Shown one piece after another: positions 4,832 to 6,391 of a stretch of DNA of 6,391 bases. The DNA comes from JAMLHN01 sp035708745 (GTDB lineage Bacteria; Chloroflexota; Chloroflexia; Thermomicrobiales; UBA6265): the NCBI GenBank assembly GCA_035708745.1, contig DASTFJ010000181.1, forward strand, positions 1-6,391, in the 5' to 3' direction. How positions within the stretch are numbered: the first letter of the stretch is position 1; each line of letters begins with the position of its first letter. The translations under genes were made by a program, and so were the position numbers. The notes under the pieces were generated by a model, which searched no databases, had not been told where the DNA came from, and worked only from the letters and a program-made list of their open reading frames with translations.

Positions 4832-5650
4832 CTATTCGGGCACGAACGGCCGCAGGTAGTCATACGCGGACTTGGCAGCCGCCTCGACTTCGGGCAAAGG
4901 CGGCCAGGGCTCGCCAGTGAATTCGATTTCGACCGAGACCGGGCCGTCGAAGCCAACCGCATCGAGGGCAGCGAAGATTTTGCTGAAATCGACTTCTCCC
5001 GTGCCAGCCGGCGGGAAATTCCACTTGCCAGGTCCGCCGATCTGGTCCTTGGCGTGCATATGCTTCACGTACGGCGCAGCCGCTTTGATATCCTCGGTCG
5101 GATCGGTCGCGCCGTAGAAGATGACATTGCCCGGGTCGTAGTTGATGCCGATATTCGGCTTGTCGATCAGCTTGATCAGCTCGGCGGAGATAGCGCCATT
5201 CGCCACCAGACCGCCGTGCGTTTCGAGACAGATGGTGATGCCTTTCTCCGCCGCTTCGTCGCAGAGCGGGCGAATGCGAGCCAGAAACGCCTCACGCTGC
5301 TCATCAAGCGAACCGGACGACGACGCATCGTGGCCGCCGGTGCTGGTGGTCACATAGGCAATGCCGAGCTTGTGCGCGATCTCGAGCGCCTTACGGAACT
5401 CGGCGACACCGGTGTCGGAGGCCATGTCCGAATGCCCGGCAAAGCTCACGGCGGTCAGGCCATGCTTCTTCAGCAAGTCCTTTACATAGGCCAGCTCTTC
5501 GGCATCGGCGCTGCGGCGGACGTGCTCGGTCCAGCCGGGCACCGAGGTGAGCTCGATGCTGGTGAAGCCGGCTGCCGCCGCCCCGGCGAGGGCGTCTTCC
5601 AAGGTGTAGGTGTGATAGCTATTGGTGCAAAACGTGAGCCGGTCGGCCAT
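4832..5650 (-). CDS. Sugar phosphate isomerase/epimerase-like TIM-barrel protein (AP endonuclease 2 fold)
   Basis: The protein has 272 residues, typical of the xylose-isomerase-like TIM-barrel family (PF01261). Repeating strand motifs are visible: IELTSVPGW (32-40), AVSFAGHSD (67-75), YVTTSTGGHD (99-108), ICLETHGG (140-147), GINYDPGN (168-175), KHMHAKD (196-202) and VSVEIEF (238-244). Probable divalent-metal ligands are E143, D172, H197 or H199, and E241 or E243, the usual Glu/Asp/His/Glu set. Known relatives isomerise or epimerise ketoses, inosose or hydroxypyruvate-type compounds, or dehydrate inosose (IolE). The exact reaction cannot be told from sequence. The start at 5650 is preceded by GGAAGGAAG and gives the family N-terminus; an in-frame ATG at 5731 lies inside the VOC gene and was rejected. 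It follows VOC by 32 nt and precedes the four-helix gene by 22 nt, so one operon is likely. Confidence 0.92.
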   Translation of the reverse strand: MADRLTFCTNSYHTYTLEDALAGAAAAGFTSIELTSVPGWTEHVRRSADAEELAYVKDLLKKHGLTAVSFAGHSDMASDTGVAEFRKALEIAHKLGIAYVTTSTGGHDASSSGSLDEQREAFLARIRPLCDEAAEKGITICLETHGGLVANGAISAELIKLIDKPNIGINYDPGNVIFYGATDPTEDIKAAAPYVKHMHAKDQIGGPGKWNFPPAGTGEVDFSKIFAALDAVGFDGPVSVEIEFTGEPWPPLPEVEAAAKSAYDYLRPFVPE

Positions 5651-5682
5651 GATCGTCTTCCTTCCTTCCAGAACGTTCGATA

Positions 5683-6066
5683 TTACTCGCCGGCGGCGCG
5701 GGCCGTGCCCTGATCCGCAGGATCGAACCACGCCACACCCGGTTTGAAGGCCATGTACTCGGAGATCCAGCCCTCTTCCCAGACGAAGGCGACCCGCACG
5801 AAGGCGGGATCGCCGACTTCGAACGGTTCGATGGCGATCTCTTTTCCCGCGATCCAGGGATCGATATCGTCGACCACATAGGCGACGTGGGGCGAGTTCT
5901 TGAATTCCTCACTCAGCCAGCTATCCGGCTCGTAGCGGAGCCATTCGATCTTTCTGGGGTCGTCATCCGGATTGGTGACCCACACGCGGGTGGCTTCGAC
6001 GAAGTTCTCGTTCGGCTGAGGCTCGAAGGCGCGCAGCCCGACATGATGAAAGGTACGGGTTCCCAT
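5683..6066 (-). CDS. VOC / glyoxalase-fold protein
   Basis: The protein has 127 residues, the length of a single VOC domain made of two beta-alpha-beta-beta-beta modules. FHHVGLRA (6-13) opens module one and SPHVAYVVDDID (58-69) opens module two. ISEYMAF (101-107) holds the last metal-ligand strand. The likely metal triad is H8 (or H7), H60 and E103, in the positions used by glyoxalase I, methylmalonyl-CoA epimerase and extradiol dioxygenases. VOC enzymes bind a divalent metal and act on small hydroxy- or oxo-compounds by isomerisation, epimerisation or ring opening; the activity here is unknown. Its place before a TIM-barrel isomerase suggests a step in the same sugar or polyol route. GAGGAG lies about 3-8 nt before the ATG. 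It is the first gene of the probable three-gene operon. Confidence 0.88.
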   Translation of the reverse strand: MGTRTFHHVGLRAFEPQPNENFVEATRVWVTNPDDDPRKIEWLRYEPDSWLSEEFKNSPHVAYVVDDIDPWIAGKEIAIEPFEVGDPAFVRVAFVWEEGWISEYMAFKPGVAWFDPADQGTARAAGE

Positions 6067-6095
6067 GCTCTCCTCGTTAGTTCAGCGCGGATGCC

Positions 6096-6109
6096 GCTCA
6101 AACTTGAGC
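6096..6109. promoter_or_regulatory. Palindrome GCTCAA-AC-TTGAGC before the VOC operon
   Basis: A perfect 6-bp dyad with a 2-bp centre lies 29 bp before the ATG at 6066, a usual place for an operator. It shares GAGC (6106-6109) with the outer stem of the adjoining hairpin, so in RNA the two folds would compete. No regulator gene is in the window. Confidence 0.4.
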
Positions 6110-6146
6110 CGGGCGGCAGCCCACGTAGGGGCCACCCACCCGGCTC
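6106..6146 (-). terminator. Long intergenic hairpin (terminator or attenuator-like)
   Basis: On the minus strand GAGCCGGG (6146-6139) pairs with CCCGGCTC (6113-6106), and pairing continues inward to a 6-nt CTACGT loop. The whole is about 17 bp with one bulged G and three G-U pairs. These become A-C mismatches on the plus strand, so the minus-strand RNA is the better folder. It begins 20 nt past the TAG at 6166-6168 and ends 40 nt before the VOC start. Only AAGTTTGAG follows rather than a T-run, so it may be a weak terminator, an RNA-processing/stability hairpin, or a REP-like repeat. Confidence 0.45.
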
Positions 6147-6165
6147 GAGTCACTGAGCTATCCGC

Positions 6166-6391
6166 CTAGCCCGCCGGAGTCGCTTCCGGCGAAGCAACGG
6201 TCACCGCCGCAAACTCGGCAGAAAGCTCGAAGCCGGACGCGTCGGCCGCGACCTGCTCGGCATCGAAAGCGTTGGCACCGTCGACATAGTCGTTGAAGAT
6301 GACGTTGGAGGCATCGACCGCATCGGCGCCGCTGGCCTTGGCGCTGTCGTCGAAGAAGGTCTGCCACCCATCGAGACTCGCCCAGCCCCAC
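6166..6391 (-). CDS. C-terminal part of an acidic, probably exported protein of unknown function
   Basis: Only the last 74 codons are inside the window; the first full codon starts at 6390 and the TAG is at 6166-6168. The visible segment reads WGWASLDGWQTFFDD near its start, then an acidic Ala/Asp-rich stretch with FNDYVDGANAFDAEQ, and ends SPEATPAG. The frame was chosen for its GC-rich third positions and low Arg content; the alternative minus frame to 6158 is an Arg/Gly/Cys-rich shadow. The Pro/Thr/Ala tail resembles low-complexity tails and linkers of surface proteins in this kind of genome (compare the linker of the CHRD-like protein). I do not recognise the family. It ends 99 nt before the VOC start with a hairpin between, so it could be co-transcribed or terminated there. 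Confidence 0.7.
   Translation of the reverse strand, partial: WGWASLDGWQTFFDDSAKASGADAVDASNVIFNDYVDGANAFDAEQVAADASGFELSAEFAAVTVASPEATPAG

Noticed and set aside
4426..4962. Longer four-helix protein starting at 4962
   Set aside because: The extra N-terminus overlaps the TIM-barrel coding sequence, is Arg/Ser-rich and absent from the family; the ATG at 4809 fits.
4808..5713. 301-aa plus-strand frame
   Set aside because: Antisense to the TIM-barrel gene, which has a complete set of strand motifs and metal ligands; long antisense frames are expected in high-GC DNA.
6158..6391. 77-aa minus-strand frame at the right edge
   Set aside because: Arg/Gly/Cys-rich composition; the frame ending at 6166 has normal acidic composition and a typical SPEATPAG tail.

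Overview
The window looks like a piece of a high-GC chromosome from a Chloroflexota bacterium, most likely Thermomicrobia-like. This is an inference. It rests on GC-rich third codon positions, on exported proteins with Ala/Thr/Ser/Pro tails of the 'SPEATPAG' or 'EATASPTAAASPA' type, and on intergenic DNA full of short hairpins, heptamer repeats and a MITE-like 'GTCATTC...' element. No rRNA, tRNA, CRISPR array, transposase or phage gene was seen.

Layout. Seven protein genes can be supported; all but one are on the minus strand. From left to right: (i) 1-1161 (-), a DAO/PuuB-type FAD-dependent amine or amino-acid oxidoreductase cut by the left edge; (ii) 1223-1253, an intrinsic terminator, then 1277-1930 (-), an exported, membrane-anchored CHRD / CuZn-SOD-like protein with its own promoter and a strong Shine-Dalgarno; (iii) about 1983-2736, roughly 750 bp with no convincing gene but many repeats and inverted repeats; (iv) 2737-2997 (+), a small acidic protein of unknown function with a near-ideal ribosome binding site; (v) 3123-4121 (-), a Gfo/Idh/MocA NAD(P)-dependent oxidoreductase; (vi) 4122-4425, a hairpin-rich spacer holding two tandem related stem-loops and a 148-bp MITE-like element; (vii) a probable operon read right to left: VOC/glyoxalase-fold protein (6066-5683), AP-endonuclease-2-type TIM-barrel sugar isomerase/epimerase (5650-4832) and a four-helix-bundle S23/IVP-family protein (4809-4426); (viii) 6166-6391 (-), the C-terminal end of an acidic, probably exported protein, separated from the operon by a long hairpin.

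How the genes may work together. A Gfo/Idh/MocA dehydrogenase, a TIM-barrel isomerase/epimerase and a VOC protein is a combination common in sugar, polyol or inositol breakdown loci, so the right half is probably a small carbohydrate-modification locus. The substrate cannot be read from sequence. The four-helix gene looks like an accessory passenger at the operon end. The FAD oxidase and the CHRD-like protein are separate transcription units.

Novelty. No complete new system is evident. The signals most worth a second look are non-coding: tandem hairpins with a compensatory base-pair change just upstream of the Gfo/Idh/MocA gene, phased heptamer repeats, a duplicated 13-mer inside a hairpin-rich spacer, sharp operator-like palindromes, and a hairpin/palindrome overlap before the VOC operon.
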